Assembly (NCBI RefSeq): GCF_000204055.1
Contig: NW_006768769.1
Coordinates: 1,998,574 to 2,062,573, forward strand
Origin: Melampsora larici-populina 98AG31
Taxonomy: Eukaryota; Basidiomycota; Pucciniomycetes; Pucciniales; Melampsoraceae
Length of the DNA: 64,000 bases
Direction: 5' to 3'
Position numbers and translations under genes: made by a program. Shown here piece after piece: positions 22,561 to 34,639 of the stretch. A model generated the notes under the pieces. It made no database searches, was not told the origin of the DNA, and worked only from the letters and a program-made list of their open reading frames with translations. The number at the start of each line of letters is the position of its first letter. Within the stretch, counting starts at the first letter, position 1.

Positions 22561-23760
22561 ATGTCCAAGTCGGGCGCCAAAACTATGCTGAATGCTCCAG
22601 TGAAAAAGTCCCATTCTTTCATGGTCTCAAGTGTGTTCAAAGTCTCTGAGACGGTAAGCAAACTCACCTGTCCTTGACCACCTATCACCACCTCAAGGCT
22701 GACAAGTATTACTGCTCCCAGCTTGCTCCTGCTGACAATAGGAACTACACATACCAAGGAGGTACCTTTGCTATTACCTGCAGCGGATGGGACCCCGACA
22801 ACAAGCGTGAATATGATGGTGATCTTGGTGTGTATTGTAGCGCAATGGAACTACCAATGGATATTTATTGCTACGCAATCAAAGCAAAGATGTTCCCGCA
22901 ACCTGACACTGCCGACTACAAGTTATACTTTGAATCCAACCACAGGATCTCGGTTGGAACCTCAGACACATTTGCCGGCAAATTACATAACACTTCTGCA
23001 TCTGTAATCTGAGCGGTAACTTCACGCCACAAACTTCCAGAACCTGACACATATGATATCACCCTAGCCTTGGTTATGAGTCATACAGACTACAAGCCCA
23101 AAGTGGGTTCAGGCCTAAGTCTGCTGTTTTGAAGACTCTCCTGCGCAACTCAACTTACCACCGCTCCTAGCTTTGTGACAACGTTGATTTTGCAGTCAAA
23201 TATCACATAAGCCCAACCATCAAGATGAAACGTTCCCAAGCAATCATCCAAGATGGAAAAGAGGCGCTTGTGCATGGTTTCATTGTTGATTGGGACAACA
23301 ACACGCACAGATGGATTGTTGAAGTAAGCTGTCCCTTGTCCTGCTTCTGGCCAATTGCTAGTGCCCTACTAACACTAAAGATCCAGGTATAATGGCCATC
23401 AATGTTGCCACAGGACACAAACAAGCAACTAAGAAGCACCAAGCTGCGGGTACCAAAGTTACACCTACCGGGAGGGTTCGCCCAGCTAATACATATTTTG
23501 GCTGTTGTATGACCAGAAGTAAAACTGACTGGTCTGATCAGGCATGTTCCAAACTCCAGTCCAACTCCAAATGTGCATCTGACTACCTCCGCGAGTGCGA
23601 TTGCTAAAGGGAAGAAGCGGGCCCCTCCTCCAGAAGAGGAAGGTTATTTTGACAATGACAGAAATGTTGTTATGAGTCCCCCTCAAGACCCAGTTCCTGG
23701 TCCAAGTGGCTCTAAGCAAGCACCCGCTGGCCGTCAAGCCAAGCGATCTAAAAAGGTGTG
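22560..23760 (+). pseudogene. Unrecognised gene upstream of the Helitron
   Basis: A short exon begins at about 22560 (ATGTCCAAGTCGGGCGCC). After a GTAAGC intron a coding stretch (22674-23012) contains YYCSQLAPADNRNYTYQGG and GTFAITCSGWDPDNKR, with several Cys and Trp residues. Further coding pieces follow in other frames to about 23620-23760 (Pro/Lys-rich, basic end KRSKKV). I cannot name the family. It has no helicase or transposase motif. Its position directly before a Helitron head suggests either a companion ORF of that Helitron family or a neighbouring gene. The several frame changes point to decay. Confidence 0.4.
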
Positions 23761-24142
23761 ATGTGATGTCGCCTCACTTTGGCGGATTCAGCTCAACTAC
23801 ACTTCCCATTGAACCTTCCCAGTCTAGTTCCATGTTGTTTCATGTTCCTATTGGATTTATCATATTTGTTGTCCAGCTGTCCTGACTAGCCATGTTATTG
23901 TCACAATCAGATTAAATTCATAATGAAATGCATAACAATTGTAGCAACTGTCCCTAGATCCAATAGTTTTCCAATTGGCTCTCAGAAGCTTTGTTCCACA
24001 TCCCAAGCAGTTGTTACACTGGCAGCTTACCACTCTGTCCCTTCAACCCGGTTAAAACATTTATCATTCTGAGCCTCAACCCTTCAATTCACTCAATACA
24101 CCATAAGCGAGTAGGACTTTCCTAACTCCCCTCTCCCACAAT

Positions 24143-27100
24143 ATGAGCAGCAACTCAGGGACAGCACTCTCTGTTGACTCCAAAGATGAAGAAGATGACA
24201 TCGTTACTGGATGTGGCCTTGCCTGCGTAACTATGGAGGAGACTACCAAAGCTAGAATCATGTCACAGTTCCCTCCTCAAATACCCTACAACGTCAGCGC
24301 CTGCGACACCCCTTGTTCCACATGCAAGGCACTTCATTGGAAGCTTGAAAAACACAGCAGACAATGGGGGCACCAACGGCAAGCTATTCAACGTGCTGTC
24401 AGCAAGGTGTGGTGGGACTCCCAAGTGACCACCTAGAAAATGGTCTCACACCTGGTTTCCTACAACGCCTTTTCATGGATCAAGACAGTCGTAAGTCGCA
24501 TGCAAGCTTGAGCAGACGCAAAACTGGCACACGTCAATAGTCTTGAAAAACTTCAGGCAAAACGTATGTACCTTCAACAACGCGGTGTCATTCACTTTGA
24601 CTGCCGCAAAGCAAGACAAAACTGTTGCTGGGGATGGTGGTACCTGGAGTTATTGTATCAAAGGCTCTTTAACACACCTCATTGGCTCTGTGCTGCCACT
24701 AGATGTTCATCCAAAGAAGTTTGTGCAAATGATTATCTTTGGAAACCAAGCAGAAGAGAACTAGCCCTACAAAAGCCTGCTAACTTGCCCATGAAAATCC
24801 AGACCCTCACAACCATTCAGGCATTCCTTTACCATAACAACCCATTCTCCAATCTCTACAAGGCAGCAGAAGCTATCCTTGAACCATTACAACTACCTTG
24901 CGAGTAGTCAAGTTGCGGCAAATCTTCCCGGAGACGGCATAGTCGGCGCCAAAGATAGGGATAGTATCCTTCATTGCAAGTCTGGCGAGCTCCAGTGTAT
25001 CTTGGAGCTAAACACAAACTATTTCAGGTTGGGGTACCTGCTGTTCTTTGCTTACGGCTTGCATGGGTGGGATGAGCACTACCAGTGATTTAGCGAGAAA
25101 CGTAAGTGATGCAACAGACAAGTGATTGATTAAGGCTAATACATGTTGCTAGGTCCCCTGGGCAAGGTCACGGCACTTGAGTGGCACACATACACACTAT
25201 TTGAGAGTAAGAACATGTTCTCACCAATGCTACAAGGTGGGAGGTTGTTTCAGGAGTACTTGGTGGACATTTATGGGTGCATTGAAAATGCTTGACTGAA
25301 GTACATTTTGAAAAATCCGACAAAGCTTTGTGCCGAGCTATACAATGGCGCAATGGAGGCACTAAACAATCAAGCCCTGACCATTGGCAGCAGCATCATC
25401 TTTCCTGCAACATTTATTGGGGGCCTATGACATATGCACCAGTTATATCAGGACACGATGGCTCTTGTGAAGGCATTTGGACAGCCAAGCCTATTTATTA
25501 TGATGACTGCCAATTTGTCATGGCCAGAAGTCCTAGCAGCTCTCCTCCCAGGCCAAGCACCAGAAGACCGACCTGATTTGCTTGCACGTGTTTACCACAT
25601 GAAAGTAAGGGAGCTACATCATGATGTCATGAAGCGTGGGCGGTTGGGAATGTGTGTTTCCAACGTACACACAGTTGAATTCCAAAAGTGTGGCTCCCCA
25701 CACACTCATAATATTGTGATTCTTGATTAAGCCTCAACACCAAAAACACTGGAAGACATTGAGGTGCTAGTCCAAGCTACAATGCCAAGCCACGCAACCA
25801 AGCTGATCCTATATTACCTTGTCATGGAGTACATGGTTCATGGTCCCCAGGCCGCGCCTGTTGGAATGGTGCCAAATGCAAGTATGGTTACCCACAGCCT
25901 TACCAGCCAGTTACTCACATGACCAAAGGAGTGTATCCAAAACACAAGAGGCCTGATGATGGTTCTACATTCATAAAGAATGGCAACTTTTATTCTAACA
26001 GGGACATCGTTCCTTGCAACCTGTTCCTGCTCTTGAAATTTGTTGTCACATAAATGTTGAGATCACAATAAGCACGAAGGCCATTAAGTACTTGTACAAG
26101 TATATCACAAAGGGACATGATTGTCAAGATATGGGTCTCGAAACGGACAATGAACCCACAGATTATGTTGACGCTTGGTTTCTAGGTGCTGCCAAGGGTA
26201 AGTCATGGTACTTTGCAGTTGATGATTGGCTCCACTGACATTTGTGTGTATCAGCTGCTTGGAGGCTGTTAAAATACGCCCTATCTGGCCGGCACCCTGC
26301 GGTAACTAGGTTGACGCTCCACAACAAGAACAACCAAATGGTTTACTTTCAGAACAGAGCTGGGCTCAGGGCTCCCCTTGACTCTGGCCAAGCCACTAGG
26401 ACAACACTCTCCAAATACATGCAGCTGTGTGCTGAAAATGTGCGGATCAACAGGACGTTCCTCTCAGTACGCTTGCTCCCCTACACAGATATGACCAAGT
26501 ATTTTTGGTGGAACAGATCCAACAAGGAGCGGTCAAGACGGGTCAAGGACTCAGCAACTGTTGCAAGACCCTACTTTGCAAAACCAGGTCACAGCGACAG
26601 ATACTACCTGTGCCTGTTGTTGTCTTCAATACATGGAGTAACATCTTTTTAGCATCTGAAGACAGTTGGAGGGGTGGCCCACAAGTCCTACCGTGCCGCA
26701 GCGGACGCAAAAGGGCTCCTACTCAGCAACAATCACTAAAATGTGCGCTTGGAGGAAGCGGCCGTTTGCAAAACAGGCGGAATATTACGGGACATGTTTG
26801 CACTGATCCCGGTTCATAGTCCACTGGCAAATCCCCAGAATCTATGGGATAAGCATCTAGACAACCTGATTGACCACTGCCAATGCAGGCTTGACCTGAC
26901 TTGCCCTCACACCCTTCTGACGGATCTTCAACTGGAGCATTACGGACTTTCCTTGCTGGAAAGCATGCTTCTCAACATGGGCTCTTGGCTTGGAGCTGTG
27001 GAGCTTTGTTCCATTGACTGGACTGTGTTGGAGCCTTTGGGACTTAGTCCACTGGACGCAGAAGTGGACGGTGTGGGTGTTGAAGATAGTGTCTTATTCC

Positions 27101-28064
27101 TTCAAGCCACAGTCCCAAAGCTGACTCAGGAGCAAATGGAGGTGTATGAAGCGGTAGTGACATATCTTGAGGCTGGGTCTGGCAGATTACTGTTTGTTGA
27201 CGGCCCTGGAGGCTGTGGCAAGACCTACCTACTGAATACCTGCCTACATCACTGCAATGCAAACAATGTAGGATTTGTTTTGGTGGCCTCTTCCGGTATT
27301 GCACCATTGCTACTGTTGGAGGGAGCAACAGGACATTTGACCTTATTGATTCCACTAGACGCCACCGAAGACTCAACTTGCAGCTTCTCACCAACGACAG
27401 TGAAGGGATGGCATCTCATCATGACATGTTTAATTGTCTGGGACAAGATTGCCATCAAGTGTGTTGGCCAGTTGCTGCACGACCTGAGAAATACAGACTT
27501 ACCATTTGGCGGGATGGTAGTCCTCTTTGCTGGAGACTTCAGGCAGATCCTGCCGGTTATACCACACAGAAGTGTCATGGATTCAGTCAGGGTGTGTCTC
27601 AAATACTCCTACCTCTTTAATCTCACGGACAAATACAAACTTACGGTCAATATGCGCCTCAGGCAAGAGAACACTGACAACCACAACACTAAAGACACCT
27701 GGAGTTTGCCAAATGGCTTCTTGCGCTGGGATTGGAATCACTTCAGACTCAAACCAAAGCAAAAGTTGAATTGGAACATGTCAGATGTACCAATGTCAGA
27801 TCACATGACAGATTACAAAGTGCACCAATCAGGGACTTCTATTGCACAGCAAATGGGGTGATCAGACGTGAAGCGTGGGAATGTCTCTCAGTGTACTATG
27901 GTGCACGTGCAATAATTACGCCACTGAACCAAATGGTGAACCACCTGAACCATTCAACAGTTGAGTCAATTGAAGGGATTGTCAAAACGTACAAGTCCAT
28001 TGATCACGTCCACAAGGAGAATGAGCACCTCTGGCTACCAGACCTTTGGAATAGTATCACATAG
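24143..28064 (+). pseudogene. Helitron RepHel protein, decayed
   Basis: Pieces occur in the order expected for a Helitron replicase-helicase. (1) Zinc-binding head with CSTCKALHWKLEKHS (about 24318-24355), then NNAVSFTLTAAKQDKTV and GIVGAKDRDSIL (24545-25000). (2) Rep domain with MHQLYQDTMALVKAFG, FQKCGSPHTHNIVIL (HUH-like, about 25680-25725) and NVEITISTKAIKYLYKYI (about 26050-26105). (3) Pif1-like helicase with Walker A GPGGCGKT (about 27203-27226), ASSGIA (about 27288), a WDKI Walker B-like site (usual WDEI) and FAGDFRQILPVI (about 27530-27565). Frames change at least six times and stops occur (for example 25295, 25432, 26238). The last helicase motifs are missing after about 28064. Helitrons move by rolling-circle replication. 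Confidence 0.85.
26743..27861 (+). CDS. Longest open piece of the Helitron: Pif1-like helicase fragment
   Basis: An uninterrupted 372-codon frame, the best preserved part of the Helitron. It carries the Helitron-typical phrase GGILRDMFALIPVHSP at its start, Walker A (GPGGCGKTYLLN), the ASSGIA segment, WDKI where the family usually has WDEI, and GDFRQILPV. The Glu-to-Lys change in Walker B would be expected to impair ATP hydrolysis. The frame drifts after the NMRL motif, so the C-terminal helicase half is not translated from it. I regard it as a pseudogene fragment rather than a separate gene. Confidence 0.6.
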   Translation: MRLEEAAVCKTGGILRDMFALIPVHSPLANPQNLWDKHLDNLIDHCQCRLDLTCPHTLLTDLQLEHYGLSLLESMLLNMGSWLGAVELCSIDWTVLEPLGLSPLDAEVDGVGVEDSVLFLQATVPKLTQEQMEVYEAVVTYLEAGSGRLLFVDGPGGCGKTYLLNTCLHHCNANNVGFVLVASSGIAPLLLLEGATGHLTLLIPLDATEDSTCSFSPTTVKGWHLIMTCLIVWDKIAIKCVGQLLHDLRNTDLPFGGMVVLFAGDFRQILPVIPHRSVMDSVRVCLKYSYLFNLTDKYKLTVNMRLRQENTDNHNTKDTWSLPNGFLRWDWNHFRLKPKQKLNWNMSDVPMSDHMTDYKVHQSGTSIAQQMG

Positions 28065-28065
28065 G

Positions 28066-28810
28066 AAATGAGTCATTCCTAGGGGATCCTATCCCTACTT
28101 CCCTTATAAGACTTGCAGATCCAAAAGACTCATCTGTTTGAGTCTTCTTTCACAGCTTTCCAGACCAAAGTCCATCACAGACCTGTCTGATGCTCAGACT
28201 TGTCTGTCTACACCAAACCTGACTCGTCTGTAGTCCCACATCCATTGAAAGTCCATCGCAGACCAAATTTATGATCATTTGTAGAAATCAAATTGTCCTC
28301 CCCAATTTGCGGAACTGAATTTCAGCATCTGTTACAGGTGTATATCTGATGAATATGGTGTTTTTTGTTAGTACATTCAACAATATGCCCTCTAAAAATA
28401 CACAAAAATACTCAGCTTGAAGCTCTCAACACCAGGAACAATATCCATATTTTTTTGTATTTTTTGCCCTCCTCCTGACTGCCCAATATTTTTGTATATC
28501 AATATTTGTGTTTTCTGCCCAGAAAACATTATATTCTTTGTAGTGTGAGTTTGGGCGGCAAATATAACAGGGAAGTTACACTTAGTACCAACATATTTGG
28601 CCATGTTTTGATGCAAGGTAAACTCCAGACACCATCCATCAGAACCTTTACCTTTTCAAGTTTGAGGATGAGTTCCAGCAGCAAGGAAGTAATAAGAGAA
28701 GTCTATACAAGTTGATTCACTCTGAATCTGCCAGTTTGTTTCCAGTCAAAATCTGTGCAGAATCACATACATAATGTGAAAAGGAATTCAACGTACCTGG
28801 GAGTAGAATA
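28066..28810. other. No gene seen; Helitron 3' flank
   Basis: CT-rich words (CAGACTTGTCTG, GTCCATCACAGACC) repeat at 28140-28270. I found no clear hairpin plus CTRR end that would fix the Helitron 3' terminus. Confidence 0.4.
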
Positions 28811-29011
28811 AGGGTACACAAACATTACAACCCATTTGAAAAACCCATTTAAGAAAAAATATAAAAACCCATTCAAAAAAATATTTTTTTGAACAGAAAA
28901 TTCCAGAGGGACCCAATTTATTTTTCTGTTCAAAAAAATAATTTTTTAAATGGGTTTTTCTATTTTTTCTCAAATGGGTTTTTCAAATGGGTTGTAATGT
29001 TTCTGTATCCT
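28811..29011. mobile_element. MITE, 201 bp, TA target
   Basis: Inverted ends AGGGTACACAAACATTAC against AGGATACAGAAACATTAC, followed by long complementary arms (AACCCATTTGAAAAACCCAT). TA on both sides (28809-28810 and 29012-29013). AT-rich, no coding capacity. Confidence 0.85.
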
Positions 29012-29038
29012 TAATCTTTTTGCATGCTTACGTGAAAG

Positions 29039-30640
29039 TCAATTGTGGTCTGCAAGTGATTGACCTTGTGGAATCCCCTGTGATATTGAGGCATAAACCC
29101 TAGTAACTTTTGGAGTAGACACAGTTTCATCGTAAAGTGTTTGTAGCTCATCATGCTCATCAGGTGACATATTGAGTGGCTTTAACATTTTGGGTGGAGG
29201 AAGGCCAGATAAAGTGTAGACAATGGAAGGGCTGAAAACCAATTGTTCAATATCTGGCAGGCTGGTACACTTGTCGCCAACTATCTTGTTACACTGTGCT
29301 GGACTGTCTCCTTGACTTGCTCGAGGCACTGATATGATAATGAAATATAAGTAAGCAAATCTACATACAAACATCATTTTTGAAGTCAAAGTAGGACTCA
29401 CTATATTCTTTTTCCACAAAATTTGAGTAGCTCATCCATAGTTGATAGCCGTCAGCACCTACACCACGAGACAATCCATGGTCCCCACTAACAAAAAGTG
29501 AGGGTCAGATGAGCACTCAAGATACCACTAATATTGACACAAATCACTTACATTGATTTGTCAAGTGTGAACGAACTTACATTTCCCATCAATTCAAGCA
29601 TCTCCTTGTGATGATGGTACAGTTCCTTGAGTGCCTCAGCTTCCTTTTGGATGTGCGCAGGTACAGCTGTGGCAAGCTTCTTACCAGCTTGTTTTTGGTC
29701 TTGCTCAAGTTTTGCAATTCTTGCAGTAGGCCACTTGATCACGAGTGACTTGTAGTTTGATAGCATAGGGAGTTCAAGATTGATACCAGCAGGCAAGCAC
29801 ACATCAATCAATGCTGGAAAGGTGGAAGTCAGGTTGGTGGTGGATGAGGTGACATGTTGAGATTGCTTAAGTTGAGTCTGGCGTTGAGGACACTTTTTGA
29901 CTGGTGGTTGATGTTGTTTGGAAGTTTTTGCCCCATCGTCGTTGTGGTCATCTGATTGGTCCAATTCAGCTGGCTGTGGTAAGAAAATGTCACTGTGATC
30001 ACTGTCACTTTCAGTATCACCGACATCTTGAGTTGGCCTCTGGGTATTGACTTGACGAGTACGTCTACGGAAAGAAGAAGTCAATTTTGTGTTTTGAGGA
30101 TGCAAGATAGCCAGGTCAAAGACATCATTTCGTTCATTGTCACTTTCAATATCATCAACATCTTGAGGTGTCCTTTTGTTATTGACTCAAAGAGTACATT
30201 TACGAAAAGAAGAAGTGGATGTTAAATCTTGAGGCTGCAAGATTGGGTTGGTTTCAGTGGATTTACGCTGATGTACAATATGTTGGTTGGTTTGGGTGGC
30301 CTGGACTGCAGAAAGACCAGAATTGGATTGGGTTTAGACATCTGATGTGTTTTGACCAGTCAAGGAGGTTTTGGTGGTGTGATTGGCTCTAGTAGTGCTG
30401 GTTTTGGTGGTGAGATTGGCTCTAGTAGTGCTGGTGTCTGTGTTGGAATTGGTTTGGACACGGCCGGAACAATTGACTCTTGTGTTGGCCTCAGGAGGAG
30501 ATATGTTTTGTGTTTGTTGAGTGTTGGTCATTATCGGCCCAGATTGGAAAAATGAAGGAAATTTAAGTTGTGATGTTGCGATGTGGTTTACTAATGAAAT
30601 GAGTTTGCAATGGATGTCTGGCAAGTTTAAGAAATTCAGG
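29039..30640 (-). pseudogene. Unrecognised minus-strand gene with acidic/Gln-rich head, decayed
   Basis: A coding region starts near 30534 (an upstream in-frame Met at 30624 is possible), rich in Thr/Gln/Asn with repeats of TTRAN/TTKTS. It runs with stops near 30336 and 30186 into a frame ending at 29548. Its last part (EALKELYHHHKEMLELMG) is a probable helix. Short introns then connect to an exon about 29410-29490 (DGYQLWMSYSNFVEKEY) and, after an intron about 29333-29404, to a final exon ending at 29039. The 29419-29039 ORF with its hydrophobic start is therefore intron read-through, not a signal peptide. The family is not recognised. Confidence 0.45.
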
Positions 30641-31025
30641 CTGACCTGCCCCTTCCAACTTGACTACATATGTACATACTTAAATGTACATACATATTTA
30701 TGGCCATATGTAATAATTTGGCCCTGGTTCAGAACCAGGGATGTACTAAAATTGGATACCTTATTTTTGTGACTTGATTTGCATTGATTTCCTCGAGGAA
30801 GTTCTCAATAAAAATATTGTGCATAGAACTTGTGAATACTCACTAAATATATATTGATATCTAATATATATTCCATGGCCACTATGTGGGCAGGCTACTA
30901 GACGTGGTCCATGTACACTGGGAGTAAGTTTGTTACTATTTGAATGTACTTGTGACTTATGTTGCTTCAATAAAAATTCATCAACTTTATGTCAGTTCCA
31001 ATACTTGAACTTTAATGTAATTTGT
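30641..31025. other. No gene seen; AT-rich
   Basis: AT-rich sequence with alternating TACATA/TGTACAT words at about 30665-30715. No supported gene. Confidence 0.4.
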
Positions 31026-31559
31026 GAAGTGTGTGGCTTTTCTATCTATCACACTGAGTGGTTAAAGCAAGGGCGTACAGACCAGTCATGACATGATGAG
31101 TGGTCATGTAGTACTGTTTGATTCTTATTTGGCAACACATGCCACAATTAAAACTTTTTCAGTTTTGATGTTATCCCAAAAGTTGGACTTGGAAAATATT
31201 ATTGAAGTGTTTGGCTTTCATATTCATCACAGTTTTCAGTATATTCACGGGCGTACAGACCACTCATGACACGATGAGTGGTCATGTAGTACTATTTGAT
31301 ACTTATTTGGGAACGCATGCCACAATTAAAACTTTTTTGGTTTGGAAGTTAACCCAAAAGTTAAACTTGGAAAATATTTTTGAAGTGCGTGGCTTTCATA
31401 TTTATGACAGTTTTCAGTATATTCAAGGTTTTACAGACCACTTATGGCATGTTTAGTGGGCCTGTGGACCCCAATTTGACATGTTTGTGTAAACACATAC
31501 CACAATTAAAAGTTTTGCAGTTTTGCTTGAAATCCAAAAGTTGAACTTGACAAACATTT
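31026..31559 (+). repeat. Three tandem 178-bp repeats
   Basis: Units begin GAAGTG at 31026, 31204 and 31382, so the period is 178 bp twice. Each unit contains GTGGCTTT or a variant, a ACAGACCA segment, GTGGTCATGTAGTACT (degraded in the third), a CCACAATTAAAA segment and an AAAAGTT..AACTTG end. The first two units are closer to each other than to the third. The pattern is that of a short satellite-like array or an LTR-internal tandem. Confidence 0.85.
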
Positions 31560-32566
31560 TTGGATATTTTGTAATTTATATTTACCTTACTAGGTAGTCA
31601 ACACACCATCACTTGGGCCACTTATCAGCTTATTGGTGCAATTTGGGGCTTATCTTTGGGAAGACACTCCATAAGGAAAAGTTTTTTGTTTTTTGCAATA
31701 AACCAAAAAAGTGCCTTTTCAATTTCACTGAAACCTATGAAGAAAATAAGAATCTCAACTTTCTTTTTGGGTCACCTCACCCAAATTTCCACTACTTCAT
31801 ACCATATCGGGCATATATAAATGATAAGAATGATACAGTGTTCATTTTTCAGAACTTAAGAAAATGAAATTACCTCACAAGTTCCAAAGACTTTGTATTC
31901 TTGCGCATATTGGGGGGTACTTCATAGACATCTGGGATATTTGATGGTCATTTTGCAGAACAAACAAGTGTTGGATGCTTTGTACAGGTAGGAACAAATG
32001 ATACAAATCAGCAAATTTTTCAGGATGACTTACATAAGTCATCAGTCTTTTACTTCTACACACTTTCATTGTGAAGAAAGTATATCAAAGACATATATTA
32101 TAGGTGAACCCAATTGATCTTTGTCAATACTTTCATCATCATCAACAAAGAACAGGAAAAGGGTTACTTGACATTGTCAAAGCAAGTGATTTTCTCCATG
32201 ACTGAAGACAAGAGATATTTCTTTCAAGGTAATTCATTCCAGGTCAGGATCAAGATCATTTCAATCAAATAAACTTAATTCACTTTCATGACTTGTGATC
32301 TGATAGTAAGAGCACCATTACAGCAGTCCGAGGAAAATTGTTTCCTTGACACCCCTTCTTGCCACTGCAAACACTCTTCATGTTTGATAAGTGGTTTGAT
32401 ATTTCCATCTACAATTAATCTTCTTTTTGGTCAGATTCATCATCCAGACATGAGACACAAGGTGTTAAACCATCATGTCCACATACTTGAGGTCTGAGAA
32501 CAATAATGTGAATGACTATTTGTCGTACTCAAGGACCCTTGAGTACATCTTACTTTGAGCTATATA
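31560..32566. other. No recognisable gene
   Basis: AT-rich. One 84-codon frame (31613-31867 +) shows no motif. No repeats were obvious up to the 32567 element end. Confidence 0.4.
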
Positions 32567-33354
32567 CACAGGGGCCAAAATCAATGCTCACAACTATGTG
32601 AGCGTTGTAGACTTTCCTGAAAACTCTAAAAAAGATTCATTTTGTTTCAGAATCATTCAATTCATGAGTTTGGTAGTGTTCAGGCAATCAGGCTGTTTTG
32701 CTCAGATTTTTCTTGGTGTTGCTGGACAATGCTCATTTTCTTCTTGGATGAGCATTCTTTGGGCTCAGTCTCCAAGATGAATATTCAGGATTCGCTCATG
32801 AGGCATACTCAGAACAGCTCAGAACCTCTCCAAGATGGAAACAAACTCTTTTTTTTCACCACCCTTCCCAATACATGTCAGCACTACACCACAAATTTAC
32901 CCTGCTTTTGTTGAAATTTGGTTTGCGGGGTAACAAAGAATCACGACCGGAACCCGGCTCAAATTCCGCGGGTTTTTTAGCATAGACCGGTTTTTTGACA
33001 GGTTGAGTTTGATATCTTCATTGTCCAAGTCTTGATTCTTTACCTTAGTCTTCAAATCTAACTTCAATCTTGCCTTCTTCTTCTTCTCCAATTAACTCTC
33101 GCCATCTTCCTTCTTCAATCTCTCCTTCTAAATATTTAATTACTTGCGTTCCTCCTGAATCTTTACCTTCTGATCATCCTTGTACATTTTTAGCTTGTAC
33201 TGGTTATGGTCCTGCTCAAGCTTTTTGTTAAATGCCCTCTTTCTTTACTTTTGACTCGTCTAGATTTACACCTCGATCTCAACACTCACATTCTCCAATT
33301 CATCACAACTGCTCAAGACCAACGGATTGGTGAAGTTCCTAACCTCAACGACCA

Positions 33355-34084
33355 ATGACCTATTCAGTTTCTGACGTTAGTTCCCAAACCTTCTCTTCAG
33401 CCAATCAACAATGACATAAAAAGGATGATCTTTCCCTTTTCTTCTCTGTATATATATATTAGATCGCACTTGGTTTTGCAAGAGTTTGGAGACAAGCAGA
33501 TGCAGAAGATCAAATCTTAGGAAGATTAGCAACGCAAATTGCCAATAAATTAATGGGAAAATATAAAGCATTCTTTGATCCTAGAAGTATGAATTTTTAA
33601 TCGATTCATAAGAACTATAACAATCACTTTATGAATAAGCTGATGAGTAATAATTGTTTTTTTTCCTTTGGAAGTTGATATAGGTGATTATGTTGTCGTT
33701 GCAAATGCTAGATTAATTAAAGTCACAAGAAAAAAAGAAGCCCAAAAGATTCATTATTCTCATAGTCAATATCCAGGAGCATTAAAAGAAACACCATATT
33801 CAAAACTATTAGAACAAAATCCACCCATGGTTTGTTTCTTCTTTTTTCCCATTTCCCAATCAATTTTTAACTAAACCTTTGATAAATTTTTTGTTTTGTT
33901 TTTTGTTTTAAAGATTTTAAGAAAAGCAGTTTCAGGAATGTTACCAAAAAATAAAACAAGAGATAGAAGATTTGAAAGATCATCAATTCATGCTGATGAA
34001 TCTCATCAATATCAATCCAATCTATTCAAAGATTATACTAAACCTAATTTCAATACTACAACAACATCATCATCTCATTCTTGA
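33355..34084 (+). CDS. MRPL23: Mitochondrial ribosomal protein uL13m (yeast MRPL23), copy 1
   Basis: Exons 33463-33586, 33675-33829 and 33914-34084 join in phase, with introns GTATGA..AG, and GTTTGT..AG. A short first exon 33355-33375 followed by GTTAGT fits the phase but is a guess. The product would be 156 residues, about the usual size. Family features visible: [19 protein letters not shown] at the start, [21 protein letters not shown], and [15 protein letters not shown] near the end. These are the conserved blocks of L13 proteins, which sit on the large mitochondrial ribosomal subunit near the tunnel side. No disabling change was seen. The gene lies inside a duplicated, transposon-like segment, so which copy is functional is open. 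Confidence 0.8.
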
Positions 34085-34519
34085 ATCGATCAGAACTTGC
34101 AATTATACTCTTTTCAATAATTCCTAGATCCATTACATGTTGAGTGGTTACTCAAAGAACAATGATCGTTTGGTTTTCTAGGATCATCCTTGTACAGAGC
34201 TTTCATAAAATATCAAATTTTTAACTTGGTTTTGATTACTTTGATCACTGAAATATTTAAATCTAAACCAAATTCGACTCTGATGTAAAAATATAACCTC
34301 AATGACCAATATGAAAGAGAGTTTATAATTTGGTTCCTATGTTTGTTCCTATAGAAAAAATCAATACTTGTTATAAATACGCTTCTAAAGTGAATAATTG
34401 AAAAGAACAACAGTGTGATTGAAATATTCACAGAACCAGTTGAACTTGTAGATGCAGTCAACTTGCATCCTTTGAACAAAAAAAATCATACAGAAGAATT
34501 TTAAAGTCTTCTGATCCCT
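34085..34519. other. 3' flank of uL13m inside the repeat copy 1
   Basis: AT-rich non-coding sequence shared with copy 2. It ends in the hairpin CAGAAGA..TCTTCTG plus ATCCCT, where the two copies stop matching. Confidence 0.6.
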
Positions 34520-34638
34520 ATGAACTCGGAAATGCTGCTCGTCAGATGCATTGGCTGTTCGTGGATGTGCTGATCGTCCTCTAGGGCGATGACGGGAAGT
34601 GTGTGAGGAATGCTTTCTGAATTCTTCTCTAAATCCAT
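34501..34638 (-). other. Short acidic coding-like fragment cut by repeat copy 1
   Basis: A 45-codon frame (MDLEKNSESIPHTLP start) reaches into the end of the repeat at 34519. It might be the first exon of a gene broken by the arrival of the repeat. No family is recognised. Confidence 0.25.
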
Positions 34639-34639
34639 G

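Larger units (their letters stand above)
32567..34519 (+). repeat. Direct repeat copy 1 (1953 bp) containing uL13m gene
   Basis: Identical in length and alignment to 38271-40223 (constant offset 5704, no indel), with about a dozen substitutions by eye. It starts CACAGGGGC and has the hairpin GCTCACAACTATGTGAGC 20 bp inside. The last shared bases are a CAGAAGA..TCTTCTG hairpin and ATCCCT. Left and right flanks differ from those of copy 2, so this is not a simple tandem duplication. Confidence 0.95.

Noticed and set aside
26743..27861. A host Pif1 helicase gene
   Set aside because: It is continuous in order with Helitron Rep pieces and carries Helitron-typical flanking phrases; the Walker B is altered.
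29039..29419. Possible secreted protein (hydrophobic start FVCRFAYLYFIIIS)
   Set aside because: The hydrophobic part lies in a GTGAGT..CAG intron; the coding sequence before and after belongs to a larger spliced gene.
31026..31559. CRISPR-like direct repeats
   Set aside because: The 178-bp units are contiguous with no spacers, and the genome is eukaryotic.
32598..32914. Small ORFs in the repeat upstream of uL13m (duplicated at 38302-38618)
   Set aside because: They are preserved only because the two copies are nearly identical; no domain, no splice structure, and Phe/Ser-rich read-through.
32567..34519. The 1953-bp repeat as a Helitron
   Set aside because: A hairpin exists near each end, but neither end has CTRR or a TC start, and insertion is not between A and T in both copies.
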